A DNA stretch of 51,877 bases from Candidatus Scatosoma pullicola (GTDB lineage Bacteria; Bacillota; Clostridia; Christensenellales; Borkfalkiaceae), in contig DVGN01000051.1 in the NCBI GenBank assembly GCA_018712725.1, forward strand, positions 1 to 51,877, read 5' to 3'. Both the position numbers and the translations under genes were made by a program. Shown here one piece after another: positions 17,823 to 25,701 of the stretch; position 1 is the stretch's first letter; the number at the start of each line of letters is the position of its first letter. The notes under the pieces were generated by a model that did not search any database, was not told where the DNA came from, and was given only the letters and a program-made list of their open reading frames with translations.

Positions 17823-17849
17823 CAGACATTTCATATTATGTCTGACACA
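17823..17849 (+). promoter_or_regulatory. Inverted repeat in the PadR-gene leader, with a TATGTCTGACA element
   Basis: CAGACAT (17823-17829) and ATGTCTG (17838-17844) pair perfectly around 8 bases. The right arm is part of TATGTCTGACACA (17837-17849), one base away from the 13-base palindrome found four times upstream of sigK. Confidence 0.45.
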
Positions 17850-17891
17850 AATCAATGCCCGCCGAAAAATACGAAAGAGGAGGAAAGAACG

Positions 17892-20800
17892 GTGCAGGAC
17901 GAGCAAGAGAAAGTCGATAAACTCGAAGATTTCTCCCTGACGGGCGGAGCGGAAGAACAGGGCATCACCACCATCAGTTCCGATCTCATCCGCGGGCACA
18001 TCAACACGATCATCCTGAGAAGCCTGTACGACGGCGACAAGTACGGCTACGACATCATCAACGAGATCGAAAAGAAGAGCGGCGGGCTGTACACGCTGAA
18101 ACAGCCCACCCTTTACAGCGCGCTCAAACGCCTCGAATCCCTCAAATACGTCGAATCGTATTACGGGGACTTTTCCAACGGCGGCAGGCGCAAATATTTC
18201 CGGCTTACGGAAAAAGGAAAACAGCTTGCCGAACACGATCTCGCCGAATGGGAATATTCGCGCACGGTCATCGACAGCCTCATTTCGGACGGAAACGCCC
18301 ATTACGACTTTTCCTTCATCACGGAAAAGCAGAAGGAGCTGCTCGACATCAAAAAAGCGCTCGCGGCGCGGGAATCGGCGCTCGAAGAAGAGAGAAACGC
18401 CCTCAACAACCTCCGCAACGAATTGCAGCGGGAGCGCTCCCTCCTCTCCGTGCAAAGCTCCTCTTTAAGCACGCAGAAATCCGACTTCAACGAACTCAAA
18501 GAAAAGATCCGCACGCAAAAGGAAGAGCTGGAAGAAAAGGAACGCACGCTCGCCGAAAAGCAGGCGGAAATCGACGCCAAGGAAGCCGAGCTGGACGAAA
18601 AACAACGGGAAATCGCGGCGGCGAAAGAAGAGCTCGAACGCCAGAGGGAAGAGATCGATTCCCTGAAAGAAAAAATCGATTCGCAGCGGGTGCAGATCGA
18701 CGAGAAGATCACCGAACTGGACGAAGTCCGGGCGGAGACCTCCTCCCGCAACGAAGAACTTCTGGAAAAGCAGGAAGCCCTCTCTTCGATGCAGGCGGAA
18801 CTCGACGAAAAACAGGCGAGTCTGGATTCCCTGCAAACCGAATTGGACGAGAAGAGGCAGGAACTCGACGAAGCGCGCGCGGCGCTCGCCGAACGGGAGA
18901 CCGCCCTCTCCGACGCGCTCAACGACTCCGAGCAGATGCAGTCGGGGCTCGCCGAACGGGAAGCCGCCCTGAAAGAGGCGGAAGAGGCGCTGGAAGAAAA
19001 GAAGCGCGCCGCCGAAGAGGCGGAGGAAAAGCTCGCCGCGGCGGAAAAGGACGCCGACGAGCGCAGAGCCGCATTGGAAGAACAGCGCGCGGAATTGGAA
19101 GAAAAGACGCGCACCCTCGACGCCCTCCGGGAAGAACTCGACAAAAAGACGGAGGAAAATTACTCCCTCCTCTCGCAGATCCAATCGGAGAGATCGGAAC
19201 TCGCGGAGGAAAAAGCCCGGATCGCCTTGGAGCGCTCCGATCTCGAATCGCAGCGGGAAGAGAACGAAGAACTCGCGGCGGTGCGCGCCGAACTCGAAGA
19301 GAAAAATGCGCAGATCGAAGAGAAAAACGCCGAACTCGAAGAGAAAAAATCGGACATCGAAACGCTGAGAGGCGCCCTCTCCTCCCACGAAAACGCCCTG
19401 ACCCTCTTGAAGAGCGATCTCGAAAACAAGACCGCCGAACACTATAACCGCTCGGTGGAACTGCGCGCCCAGCAGGCGCAGATCGAAGAACAGCGGGCGA
19501 AGCTGGAGACGGAGAAGCGGGAAGCGGAAGCGCGGGCTTCGGAGCTGGAAGCGCTCAAAGCGCAGCTTTCGGAAAAGGAAGAAGAACTTGCCGAACGGGA
19601 AAAGGCGATCGCCGACCTCAACGAATCGGTGCGCTCTTCGGACGAAAACATGCAGACTGCCCTGTCCGATCTCGAAGCGCGGGAACAGGCTCTGAAAGAA
19701 CGGGAAGAGACGCTCGAAGCGGAAAAGGCGGAATACGAGCGGCTGCGCGGCGAATGGGAACGGGAGCGCAGCGCCTATGACGAAAGCAAAGCCGCCGCAG
19801 ACGAAGAGAGACAAGCCCTCCTTTCCGACCGCGCGGCGCTGGAAGAGAGAGAACGCGCCCTCCGCGATCGGGAAGAGTATCTGGAGACGGAAAAACGCTC
19901 CGTCGAAGAATCGCAGAGAGATCTCGACGAGAAGCGGAAAGATCTCGAAAGGAGAAATTACGAACTGACCGAACGGGAATACACCCTGCAGGAGAGCCAG
20001 AAGACAGTGGAAAGCCAGCGGACGCAGGCGGACACCTCCGCCGCCGACATCCGGCGCATGCAGGAAGAACTCGACGCGCGGCAGAACGATCTCGCGCGCG
20101 GAAAGGAACAGCTTCAGAACGAACTCGTCAGCCTCCGGCAGCAGCAGAAAGATCTCGCCTCCCGGCAAACCATCTACAATCAGCAGCAGCTGGAATTCAT
20201 GACGCAGAAAAACACCCTTTCGGCGCAGCAGTTCGACTTTGCGGACAGGCTCTCCGCGTACAACGCGCAGGTCAAGCAGTTCAACGACGGTCTCGCGCGG
20301 TTCAACGAAGAACAGAACGCCTTCCGCGGCGAAAGGCAGAAGCTCGACGCGGACAAACAGGCGTTCGAAGAAGAGCGGACCAAACTGGAAGCGGACAAAG
20401 CGGAATTCGAAAAGCAAAAGACGGAATTTGAAAAACAGCAGATCGAAACGGAAAAGAAAAAGCTGGAAACGGCAGCCGAGTATCAGGAAAAGAACGCGGA
20501 CATCGACAGACAACTGAACGCGCTCAAAGAAAAGCAGCTCGATCTCGAAAGCCGGGAAAACGCCCTGAACGCGGCGCGGCGCGAATTCAATTCCCGCCGT
20601 TACGCAGAAGAATACGCAGCGGGCAATCCCCCCGTGCAGCCCTATCCCGGGTACGGAGTTCCCTATCCCGCCCCCGCCGGATACCGGGAGGAGGATTACA
20701 GGCGTCCCCTTCCCCAGAATCCGCCGGCGGCACAGTCCTCTTCCGGACAGATCGATCTCGACGACCTGCGCAAGCGGGCGCAGTCGGACGGCATCCGGCT

Positions 20801-21284
20801 GAATACGGCGGGCAGCATGGGCACGGGCGCCAAAGCCAAGGCGGCAGAATCCCCCGCCCCCGTGTACAATAAGGGGCAGACGCTGTTCAAAGCGGCGCTC
20901 ATCACCTTCTGCATCATCCTTGCGGAAAGCCTTGCCATCTTCTTCGTCCGGGATCGGCTGCACATATCCGGACTGTACCCCGCCGTCGGCTGCGGCGTCG
21001 GACTTGCGGCATTCCTGCTCTGCACGGTGCTTTACGCCTGCGGCTACCGCCCGCGGGCAAGGCGGAGCAAACATCCCGGCTATATCTTGAACGCCTCCAT
21101 CCTCTTCGTGATCGGCGTCATCGTCGTCAGCATGGTCGCCGTCTATCTCAAAGCGGACCTGAAACAGCCGGCGGAACTGCTCGCTTACGTCATTCTGCCC
21201 GTCCTCTATCTTCTGAACATCATCCTGTTCTCCGTATTCTTCTATCTGTTCTCCGTCTATCCGAAGAACGGGCTGAGAGAATAA
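17892..21284 (+). CDS. PadR winged-helix / long coiled-coil / four-TM protein
   Basis: A protein of about 1130 residues with an unusual architecture. Residues about 25-130 are a PadR-family winged helix (HINTIILRSLYDGDKYGYDI, then KQPTLYSALKRLE and GGRRKYFRLTEKG). Residues about 145-905 are an almost unbroken Glu/Lys/Arg/Gln-rich heptad coiled coil. A Pro/Tyr-rich linker follows (PVQPYPGYGVPYPAPAGY), then four hydrophobic segments at roughly 997-1020, 1027-1050, 1062-1086 and 1095-1122. PadR proteins are normally 100-200 residues and soluble. Here the DNA-binding domain appears to be tethered to the membrane through a rod that, if continuous, could be about 110 nm long. I use the GTG at 17892 because AGGAGG lies 8 bases upstream; the ATG at 17838 has no site. 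No partner gene is adjacent. Role unknown: regulation, chromosome tethering or cell-shape sensing are all speculative. Confidence 0.88.
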   Translation: MQDEQEKVDKLEDFSLTGGAEEQGITTISSDLIRGHINTIILRSLYDGDKYGYDIINEIEKKSGGLYTLKQPTLYSALKRLESLKYVESYYGDFSNGGRRKYFRLTEKGKQLAEHDLAEWEYSRTVIDSLISDGNAHYDFSFITEKQKELLDIKKALAARESALEEERNALNNLRNELQRERSLLSVQSSSLSTQKSDFNELKEKIRTQKEELEEKERTLAEKQAEIDAKEAELDEKQREIAAAKEELERQREEIDSLKEKIDSQRVQIDEKITELDEVRAETSSRNEELLEKQEALSSMQAELDEKQASLDSLQTELDEKRQELDEARAALAERETALSDALNDSEQMQSGLAEREAALKEAEEALEEKKRAAEEAEEKLAAAEKDADERRAALEEQRAELEEKTRTLDALREELDKKTEENYSLLSQIQSERSELAEEKARIALERSDLESQREENEELAAVRAELEEKNAQIEEKNAELEEKKSDIETLRGALSSHENALTLLKSDLENKTAEHYNRSVELRAQQAQIEEQRAKLETEKREAEARASELEALKAQLSEKEEELAEREKAIADLNESVRSSDENMQTALSDLEAREQALKEREETLEAEKAEYERLRGEWERERSAYDESKAAADEERQALLSDRAALEERERALRDREEYLETEKRSVEESQRDLDEKRKDLERRNYELTEREYTLQESQKTVESQRTQADTSAADIRRMQEELDARQNDLARGKEQLQNELVSLRQQQKDLASRQTIYNQQQLEFMTQKNTLSAQQFDFADRLSAYNAQVKQFNDGLARFNEEQNAFRGERQKLDADKQAFEEERTKLEADKAEFEKQKTEFEKQQIETEKKKLETAAEYQEKNADIDRQLNALKEKQLDLESRENALNAARREFNSRRYAEEYAAGNPPVQPYPGYGVPYPAPAGYREEDYRRPLPQNPPAAQSSSGQIDLDDLRKRAQSDGIRLNTAGSMGTGAKAKAAESPAPVYNKGQTLFKAALITFCIILAESLAIFFVRDRLHISGLYPAVGCGVGLAAFLLCTVLYACGYRPRARRSKHPGYILNASILFVIGVIVVSMVAVYLKADLKQPAELLAYVILPVLYLLNIILFSVFFYLFSVYPKNGLRE

Positions 21285-21295
21285 CGGCAGACGGG

Positions 21296-21334
21296 AAAAG
21301 GACCTCCGGAAATTTCCGAAGGTCCTTTCTTTAT
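21296..21334. terminator. Bidirectional terminator after the PadR coiled-coil gene
   Basis: AAAGGACCTCCGGAAA and TTTCCGAAGGTCCTTT pair with one mismatch, followed by CTTTATTC. It also serves the converging HD gene. Confidence 0.85.
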
Positions 21335-21355
21335 TCTCTTACCGCGCTTTTTCAC

Positions 21356-21844
21356 TTATCCTGCCGCCGCGGGCTTTTTCTTTCCCGCCGACGTTTCCCG
21401 CAGGGCGCAGTATTTGTCCGCAAGGCACACCAGCCACCCCTCCCGCGAGCGGGGCAACCAGAAGAGGGTGAGCGGAAACATATGCGTGCGGATGATATAG
21501 TACACCTTATCGTCCACGCCGAACACTTTGCGCGCGTTTTTCGCCGCCAGCGCGGTGTGGCAAAAGCCGTGCAATCTCCCCCGCCGGCGATGGACGTGCC
21601 AATCGTACAGATAAAAATCGTGCAGGAAGGCGCCCAGAACGAGCCGCCTTTCGTCCACCCGCCATTTCCATTTCCGCGCGAGATACAAACTGCACTTTGC
21701 CACGTTCATGCAATGTGTATAGGTGCTAACGCCGCCGTGCTGGATATATTCCTTCATCCCGTCCGCAGCCCCGCTCTCCAAAACGGGCTGCAGATACGCC
21801 GCCGCGTCCGCCGCACAGCTTTCGCTCTTTTGCAAAAGCGTCAT
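21356..21844 (-). CDS. HD-domain phosphohydrolase-like protein
   Basis: A 162-residue protein with the metal-binding pattern of HD hydrolases: an early His in TYTHCMNVAKCSLYLA, the HD pair in GAFLHDFYLYDWH, a further His pair (LHGFCH) and a late Asp in LADKYCALRE. These proteins act on phosphate esters such as nucleotides, but the substrate cannot be read from sequence. The start has a strong GGGAGGAGCGG site. The C-terminus ends in a Lys/Ala tail. It is a single-gene unit converging on the PadR coiled-coil gene. The 272 bases upstream, to the Lrp gene, contain no gene I can support. Confidence 0.78.
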   Translation of the reverse strand: MTLLQKSESCAADAAAYLQPVLESGAADGMKEYIQHGGVSTYTHCMNVAKCSLYLARKWKWRVDERRLVLGAFLHDFYLYDWHVHRRRGRLHGFCHTALAAKNARKVFGVDDKVYYIIRTHMFPLTLFWLPRSREGWLVCLADKYCALRETSAGKKKPAAAG

Positions 21845-22116
21845 TCCGCTCCTCCCGTACCCTTTTTCCTTACGAGACTTTCGTCCGTTCGATCCCCGTT
21901 ATTCCGCCTCCCGCAATCATCCGACGATCTGTTCCCTGAACTTAAAAACGCCGCCGGACAAATATATCTTCGCGGAAAAACGTCCTTATCCGAAATAAAT
22001 TCTCCGCGTATTTTCATATATTATTTTGCCCCCGCTTTGTTTTCACGTGAAACCGCACTTCTTTTTCCCGCCCGATTACAAAATCGCTGCAACCCGCACG
22101 GCAAAAGGGAAAGAGG

Positions 22117-22593
22117 TCATTCGAGTTCCAGAAATGCGTCCCGGTGTTCGACGGAGGTGGAAAAGACGATCTGCGTCTTTGTCCTCCCGAAATGCTGCAA
22201 TTCGTTGATGAAATGATCGAGCTCCGCCGTCGTGCGGAAAAGCACTTCGATGAGCATCGCGTAATCCCCCGTCACGCAGTTGCACTCCACGACGTTGGGG
22301 CAGCTGCGGATATAGGGATAAAACTCCTTTTTCTGCACCGGCTCGACCTCCAGATTGATGAACGCCTTGATGTTGAAGCCGAACGCCTGCGGATTGATGC
22401 GCGTATAATACCCTTCGATATAGCCGTCCTTTTCCAGCTTTTCGATGCGCGCGGAAATCGCGGTCGGCGACAGAAAGGTCTTTTCCGCGATGTGCCGGAT
22501 GGACATGCGCGCGTCCTCCCGGAGCAGCGACAAAATGCGGACGTCCGTCTTGTCCGCCGACGGATTTTTTTCTGTCCTTTCGCCCTTTTTCAT
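22117..22593 (-). CDS. Lrp/AsnC-family transcriptional regulator
   Basis: A 158-residue DNA-binding regulator of the feast/famine type. An N-terminal helix-turn-helix (DVRILSLLREDARMSIRHIA, then LSPTAISARIEKLEKDGYIEGY) is followed by the RAM/ligand domain (about 75-150), with the usual VVECNCVTGDYAMLIEV core that forms dimers and octamers and often senses amino acids. It lies 25 bases downstream of the ZIP transporter gene in the same direction, so it is probably co-transcribed and may control it. No ligand can be assigned. Confidence 0.93.
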   Translation of the reverse strand: MKKGERTEKNPSADKTDVRILSLLREDARMSIRHIAEKTFLSPTAISARIEKLEKDGYIEGYYTRINPQAFGFNIKAFINLEVEPVQKKEFYPYIRSCPNVVECNCVTGDYAMLIEVLFRTTAELDHFINELQHFGRTKTQIVFSTSVEHRDAFLELE

Positions 22594-22618
22594 ACCTTTT
22601 CTCCTTTTTTCCGCCTCT

Positions 22619-23398
22619 TCATCCGAGCGCCATATCCAAAATCATCATGACGACAAAACCGAGCATCACCCCGACCGTCGCGATATTGGAATGTTCCCCG
22701 CTCTGGGATTCGGGAATGAGCTCCTCCACGACGACGTACACCATCGCGCCCGCCGCAAACGAGAGCAGATAGGGCAAAACGGGCAGGATGATCCCCGAAA
22801 ACGCGACGGTGACGAGCGCGGCGACCGGCTCCACGGCGCCCGACAGAAAGCCGTACAAAAATGCCTTTCCCCGCCTGCCCTGCCCTTTCATGGGCATGGA
22901 CACGATCGCCCCTTCGGGGAAATTCTGCAAGGCGATCCCCACGGACAGCGACAGCGCCGAAGCGACGGAAATCTCCTCTCCCGCGGCGATGAGCCCCGCA
23001 AAGACCGCCCCCACCGCCATCCCTTCGGGGATGTTGTGCAACGTGACGGATAAAAACAGCAATTTGTTCTTTCCGAGAGAGGACTTATGTCCTTCGGGCA
23101 GTTCCGAATCGAGATGCTGATGGGGCACGACGGAATCGAGCAGGAGCAGAAAGAGCATCCCCGCCGCAAACCCGACCGCCGGCGGAAGCCATTCGGGCAT
23201 CCCCGCCTCCTTCGCCAGCTCCGCCGAAGGCAGGATGAGCGACCAGACGGAAGCGGCGATCATCACGCCGGATGCAAAGCCCAAAAGCATCTTCTGCACT
23301 TTAGAGCCGATTTCCCTTTTCAGAAAAAACACCGCCCCGGCGCCGAGCGTCGTCCCCGCAAAGGGCAGCAAAAGCCCCAGCGCAACCGTACCGACCAT
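22619..23398 (-). CDS. ZIP-family metal transporter
   Basis: A 259-residue inner-membrane transporter that brings divalent metals such as zinc, manganese or iron into the cytoplasm. About eight hydrophobic segments are visible. The metal-site signatures are HNIPEGMAVG in one helix and QNFPEGAIVSMP in the next, as in the GufA/ZupT branch; a His-containing loop (VPHQHLDSELPEGHK) sits before them. It begins with GTVALGLLLPFAGTTLGAG. The AAGGAGG site is strong and the gene has its own consensus promoter. The Lrp-type gene follows after 25 bases. The metal cannot be told by eye. Confidence 0.93.
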   Translation of the reverse strand: MVGTVALGLLLPFAGTTLGAGAVFFLKREIGSKVQKMLLGFASGVMIAASVWSLILPSAELAKEAGMPEWLPPAVGFAAGMLFLLLLDSVVPHQHLDSELPEGHKSSLGKNKLLFLSVTLHNIPEGMAVGAVFAGLIAAGEEISVASALSLSVGIALQNFPEGAIVSMPMKGQGRRGKAFLYGFLSGAVEPVAALVTVAFSGIILPVLPYLLSFAAGAMVYVVVEELIPESQSGEHSNIATVGVMLGFVVMMILDMALG

Positions 23399-23429
23399 TC
23401 CCCTGCCTCCTTTTCTGTTTTATGCTATT

Positions 23430-23458
23430 ATTATACCCCGCTTTTGCCGAAAAGTCAA
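23430..23458 (-). promoter_or_regulatory. Sigma-A promoter of the ZIP-Lrp operon
   Basis: On the minus strand TTGACT (23453-23458), a 17-base spacer and TATAAT (23430-23435), about 30 bases before the ZIP start codon. Confidence 0.88.
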
Positions 23459-23538
23459 CACGGGAGGAGGTGCAAACGGGAAAAAGGAAAAAGCGCGGGA
23501 TTTTTTTCGCGGAAAATACAAAAACGGGCGAAAATCGG

Positions 23539-23567
23539 TTGACGGGAAATAAATTATCTGCTATAAT
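23539..23567 (+). promoter_or_regulatory. Promoter of tRNA-Val
   Basis: TTGACG (23539-23544), 17 bases, TATAAT (23562-23567). It lies 16 bases before the mature tRNA 5' end. Confidence 0.88.
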
Positions 23568-23583
23568 ATCAAAGCAAGATCAC

Positions 23584-23660
<77 letters not shown>

Positions 23661-23673
23661 TATCTTGCAGAAG

Positions 23674-23700
23674 GCCTCCGGAAAAAAGCGGAGGCTTTTT
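23674..23700 (+). terminator. Terminator of tRNA-Val
   Basis: GCCTCCG and CGGAGGC pair around GAAAAAAG, followed by TTTTT. Confidence 0.88.
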
Positions 23701-23748
23701 GCTTGCAAAAAAATCTGCCGCGCCCGGTGCGCAAAAGGAGGCTTGCCC

Positions 23749-24240
23749 ATGAACGAACGCGATCCCCAAAACGAACGCCACGAAAAGACGAAAAAAATCC
23801 TGAAAATTGCGGGAGGGATCGTCCTCGCCGCGGGAATCATTCTCGCCGTCGTCGGCTTTGTCGACATCTTCTCCAACTTCGGATCGGGCGACCCGCCCTC
23901 CCGTTTCTGGTGCCTGTTTTTGGGCTTCCCCGCCATTGCCGTGGGCGCGGTGCTCCTCTCTTTCGGTTTCCACCGGGAGATCGGCAGATATGTCAAGAAC
24001 GAATCGGTACCCGTCCTGAACGAAGCGGCGAATGAACTTCGCCCCGCCGTGCGCGACATCGCGTCCGCCGCCCGGGATGCCGGACAATCCGTCGTCTGCC
24101 CCGCCTGCGGCGAGGAAAACGAAAAGGGAAGCAAATTCTGTAAAAACTGCGGAAAAACGCTCCTTTCCGTATGCCCCGTCTGCGGCGAAGAAATCGAGCC
24201 GGGCAGCCAATTCTGCAACCACTGCGGCGCAAAACTCTGA
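23749..24240 (+). CDS. Membrane protein with two C-terminal zinc ribbons
   Basis: A 163-residue protein from the ATG at 23749, chosen because GGAGG lies 7 bases before it; the ORF-track start lies inside the tRNA terminator region. The N-terminus is charged, followed by two hydrophobic segments (about 20-40 and 55-78). After a helix-like region there are two double-cysteine zinc ribbons: CPACGEENEKGSKFCKNCGK and CPVCGEEIEPGSQFCNHCG. Such zinc-ribbon tails are common on small Bacillota membrane proteins of unknown role. It converges on the lipoprotein gene and shares its terminator. Confidence 0.85.
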   Translation: MNERDPQNERHEKTKKILKIAGGIVLAAGIILAVVGFVDIFSNFGSGDPPSRFWCLFLGFPAIAVGAVLLSFGFHREIGRYVKNESVPVLNEAANELRPAVRDIASAARDAGQSVVCPACGEENEKGSKFCKNCGKTLLSVCPVCGEEIEPGSQFCNHCGAKL

Positions 24241-24293
24241 CGGCAAAGGCGGGACTTATCCCACTCCCATTATCACAACAGAAAGGCTTAAAG

Positions 24294-24340
24294 GGCGGAA
24301 ACGCAAGCACGGCAAAATATTGCGCCGTACGCGTTTCGCC
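24294..24340. other. Long imperfect hairpin in the convergent gap
   Basis: GGCGGAAACGC...CACGGC faces GCGCCGTAC...GCGTTTCGCC, giving a stem of about 18 pairs with small bulges. It has no T-run and is separate from the terminator downstream. It may be a repeat or structured RNA; nothing shows which. Confidence 0.4.
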
Positions 24341-24365
24341 GGGGCAATTATCAAGACAATCGGCA

Positions 24366-24404
24366 AAAATACGGACCCTTGCACAACCGCAAAGGTCCGT
24401 ATTT
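24366..24404. terminator. Bidirectional terminator
   Basis: AAATACGGACC and GGTCCGTATTT pair perfectly and extend inward through CTTGC/GCAAA, with CTTTAATTT after it on plus and TTTTTGCCG on minus. Confidence 0.85.
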
Positions 24405-24427
24405 CTTTAATTTAGTTTATCTGTGCG

Positions 24428-25450
24428 TTATCTGCGCGATCCGATCGGCTCGTAAGCATAAGTGACGCTGCCGTTCTCGTCCGTTTGGGGAATGACCCGC
24501 CAGCTCTGTCTGCCGCCGCCCGTACCGACGGTGAGGCGGATGTATTCCCTGCCCCGCTCCGATTCGCGGTCGAAGGAAAAGCGCTGCGTCTGCCCGTCCT
24601 TATAGGCGGTCATTTCCAGCTCCGTCTCCCCGTCCTCCTCTTCATAGGAGAAGGAGGCGCGTTCCACAGCCCTGCCGCCTTCGTACACCGAATAGCTGTA
24701 AGACTGTTCGCTCTCTCCCCGCTCCGATTCCGTCTCCTGCTCCACCAGCATATAGCGGTTCTCGCCGAGCGTCACGCGGAAGGTCGTCTCGCTCTCCGAT
24801 TCGTCCCCTTCGCTTTCGGCGCTGCGCCTGCCCTGCACGGCATAGTCGACGCCCTCCACCGTCATCACGCCCTCTATGGCGTAATTTTCCTCCCGCTCGT
24901 CGTCGAAACGGTCGTCCCAATCGTCATCGTCGTCGTCATCGTCAAAGTCGGGAATGGCGGTCTGGTTGTAATACATGACGTACTGCGAAGTATTGCCCTG
25001 CATATCCCGCCAGGAAACGGTCATCTTTTCCGCGTACCCCTCCCGATCGGACGCTTCGGCGGTCATGCCGAATCCGCCGTCGCTCAAAAGGCTTTCCACG
25101 AGCGTCATATATCCGTCCAGCTCCGCCTTCGTCTCATCGGGCAAAGCCGCCGTATCCGAAGAGGCGTCTGCGTTTCCGCCCGAAGTCTGTCCGTCCGAAT
25201 TTCCGCCGCCGAGATCGGACGAAGCCGCCCTGACCGAAGAAGGCGCGCCCGAAAGGTCCATGGCGGAGATCAGCATGCCCGCCGAAGCGGCACTGAAACC
25301 GTAGACGGATTCCGCCGTCGTGAAGTCGCCGAACTTTCCGTTCTCAGCGCCTCCTACGCCCCCAAAGCCGCCCGTTTCCGAACAGGCGCCCAAACCGAAG
25401 GTGAGACCGAGTGCCAATGCGGCAGCCGCCGCCGTAATCATTTTTTTCAT
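24428..25450 (-). CDS. Acidic lipoprotein, paralogue of the anti-sigma ectodomain
   Basis: A 340-residue lipoprotein with a signal peptide and LGAC lipobox (Cys23). After a Gly/Ser-rich linker comes a domain alignable with the extracellular part of the anti-sigma-like protein at 26226: both have (F/Y)xxxxAASxGMLIS, SLVESLLSDG, a Y(V/T)MYY strand, ENYAIxGxxxVxxxxYxVxG, and YSVYEGG, in the same order. A poly-Asp tract (IPDFDDDDDDDDWDDRFDD) is inserted midway. The sheet-like, Glu/Asp-rich C-terminal half is otherwise unlike anything I can name. It is encoded divergently from the ECF sigma gene. Its upstream region carries the same ACCAACAA-N15-TTGTTA motif as the sigma gene, so it is a likely target of that sigma factor. 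It could compete with the anti-sigma protein for an extracellular signal; that is inference. Confidence 0.85.
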   Translation of the reverse strand: MKKMITAAAAALALGLTFGLGACSETGGFGGVGGAENGKFGDFTTAESVYGFSAASAGMLISAMDLSGAPSSVRAASSDLGGGNSDGQTSGGNADASSDTAALPDETKAELDGYMTLVESLLSDGGFGMTAEASDREGYAEKMTVSWRDMQGNTSQYVMYYNQTAIPDFDDDDDDDDWDDRFDDEREENYAIEGVMTVEGVDYAVQGRRSAESEGDESESETTFRVTLGENRYMLVEQETESERGESEQSYSYSVYEGGRAVERASFSYEEEDGETELEMTAYKDGQTQRFSFDRESERGREYIRLTVGTGGGRQSWRVIPQTDENGSVTYAYEPIGSRR

Positions 25451-25517
25451 CGTAAGTTTCTCCTTGACTTTTATTTTTGTCGGGGGAAGCTCCGGATTTT
25501 TTCCCCTTACACCTTTA

Positions 25518-25546
25518 TAACAATCCCGCCCGAGGATTTTGTTGGT
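25518..25546 (-). promoter_or_regulatory. Candidate ECF-type promoter of the lipoprotein gene
   Basis: On the minus strand ACCAACAA (25539-25546), 15 bases, TTGTTA (25518-25523). Identical in both boxes and spacing to the motif before the sigma gene. The start codon is 67 bases downstream, preceded by AAGGAG. Confidence 0.65.
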
Positions 25547-25592
25547 AAAAAAGAAAAAATTTTTTCCGATTTTTTTCCGCAGCCGGAAGTCG

Positions 25593-25622
25593 TTGACAAA
25601 ACGCCCCCTCTTCCTTTATAAT
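25593..25622 (+). promoter_or_regulatory. Sigma-A promoter upstream of the ECF sigma gene
   Basis: TTGACA (25593-25598), an 18-base spacer and TATAAT (25617-25622). It would give basal expression in addition to the motif 34 bases downstream. Confidence 0.8.
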
Positions 25623-25655
25623 ATGGATAGAAAAAACAAAAAAATTTCCTTTTTC

Positions 25656-25684
25656 ACCAACAATTTTCCCCCTTTGCGTTGTTA
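25656..25684 (+). promoter_or_regulatory. Candidate autoregulated ECF-type promoter of the sigma gene
   Basis: ACCAACAA (25656-25663), 15 bases, TTGTTA (25679-25684), 17 bases before the ATG. The AACAA/TTGTT halves also form an inverted repeat, so a repressor site is an alternative reading. Confidence 0.65.
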
Positions 25685-25701
25685 ATAGAGTAGGATGGGT
25701 T

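Noticed and set aside
18300-20600. Dense short DNA repeats as a possible CRISPR array
   Set aside because: The repetition is codon-level heptad repetition in a coiled coil; there are no regular identical repeats with unique spacers.
18465-21074. 869-residue minus-strand ORF opposite the PadR coiled-coil gene
   Set aside because: It mirrors the Glu/Lys-rich repeat codons of the real gene (Phe/Leu/Arg-rich, low complexity), lacks a ribosome-binding site and has no recognisable domain.
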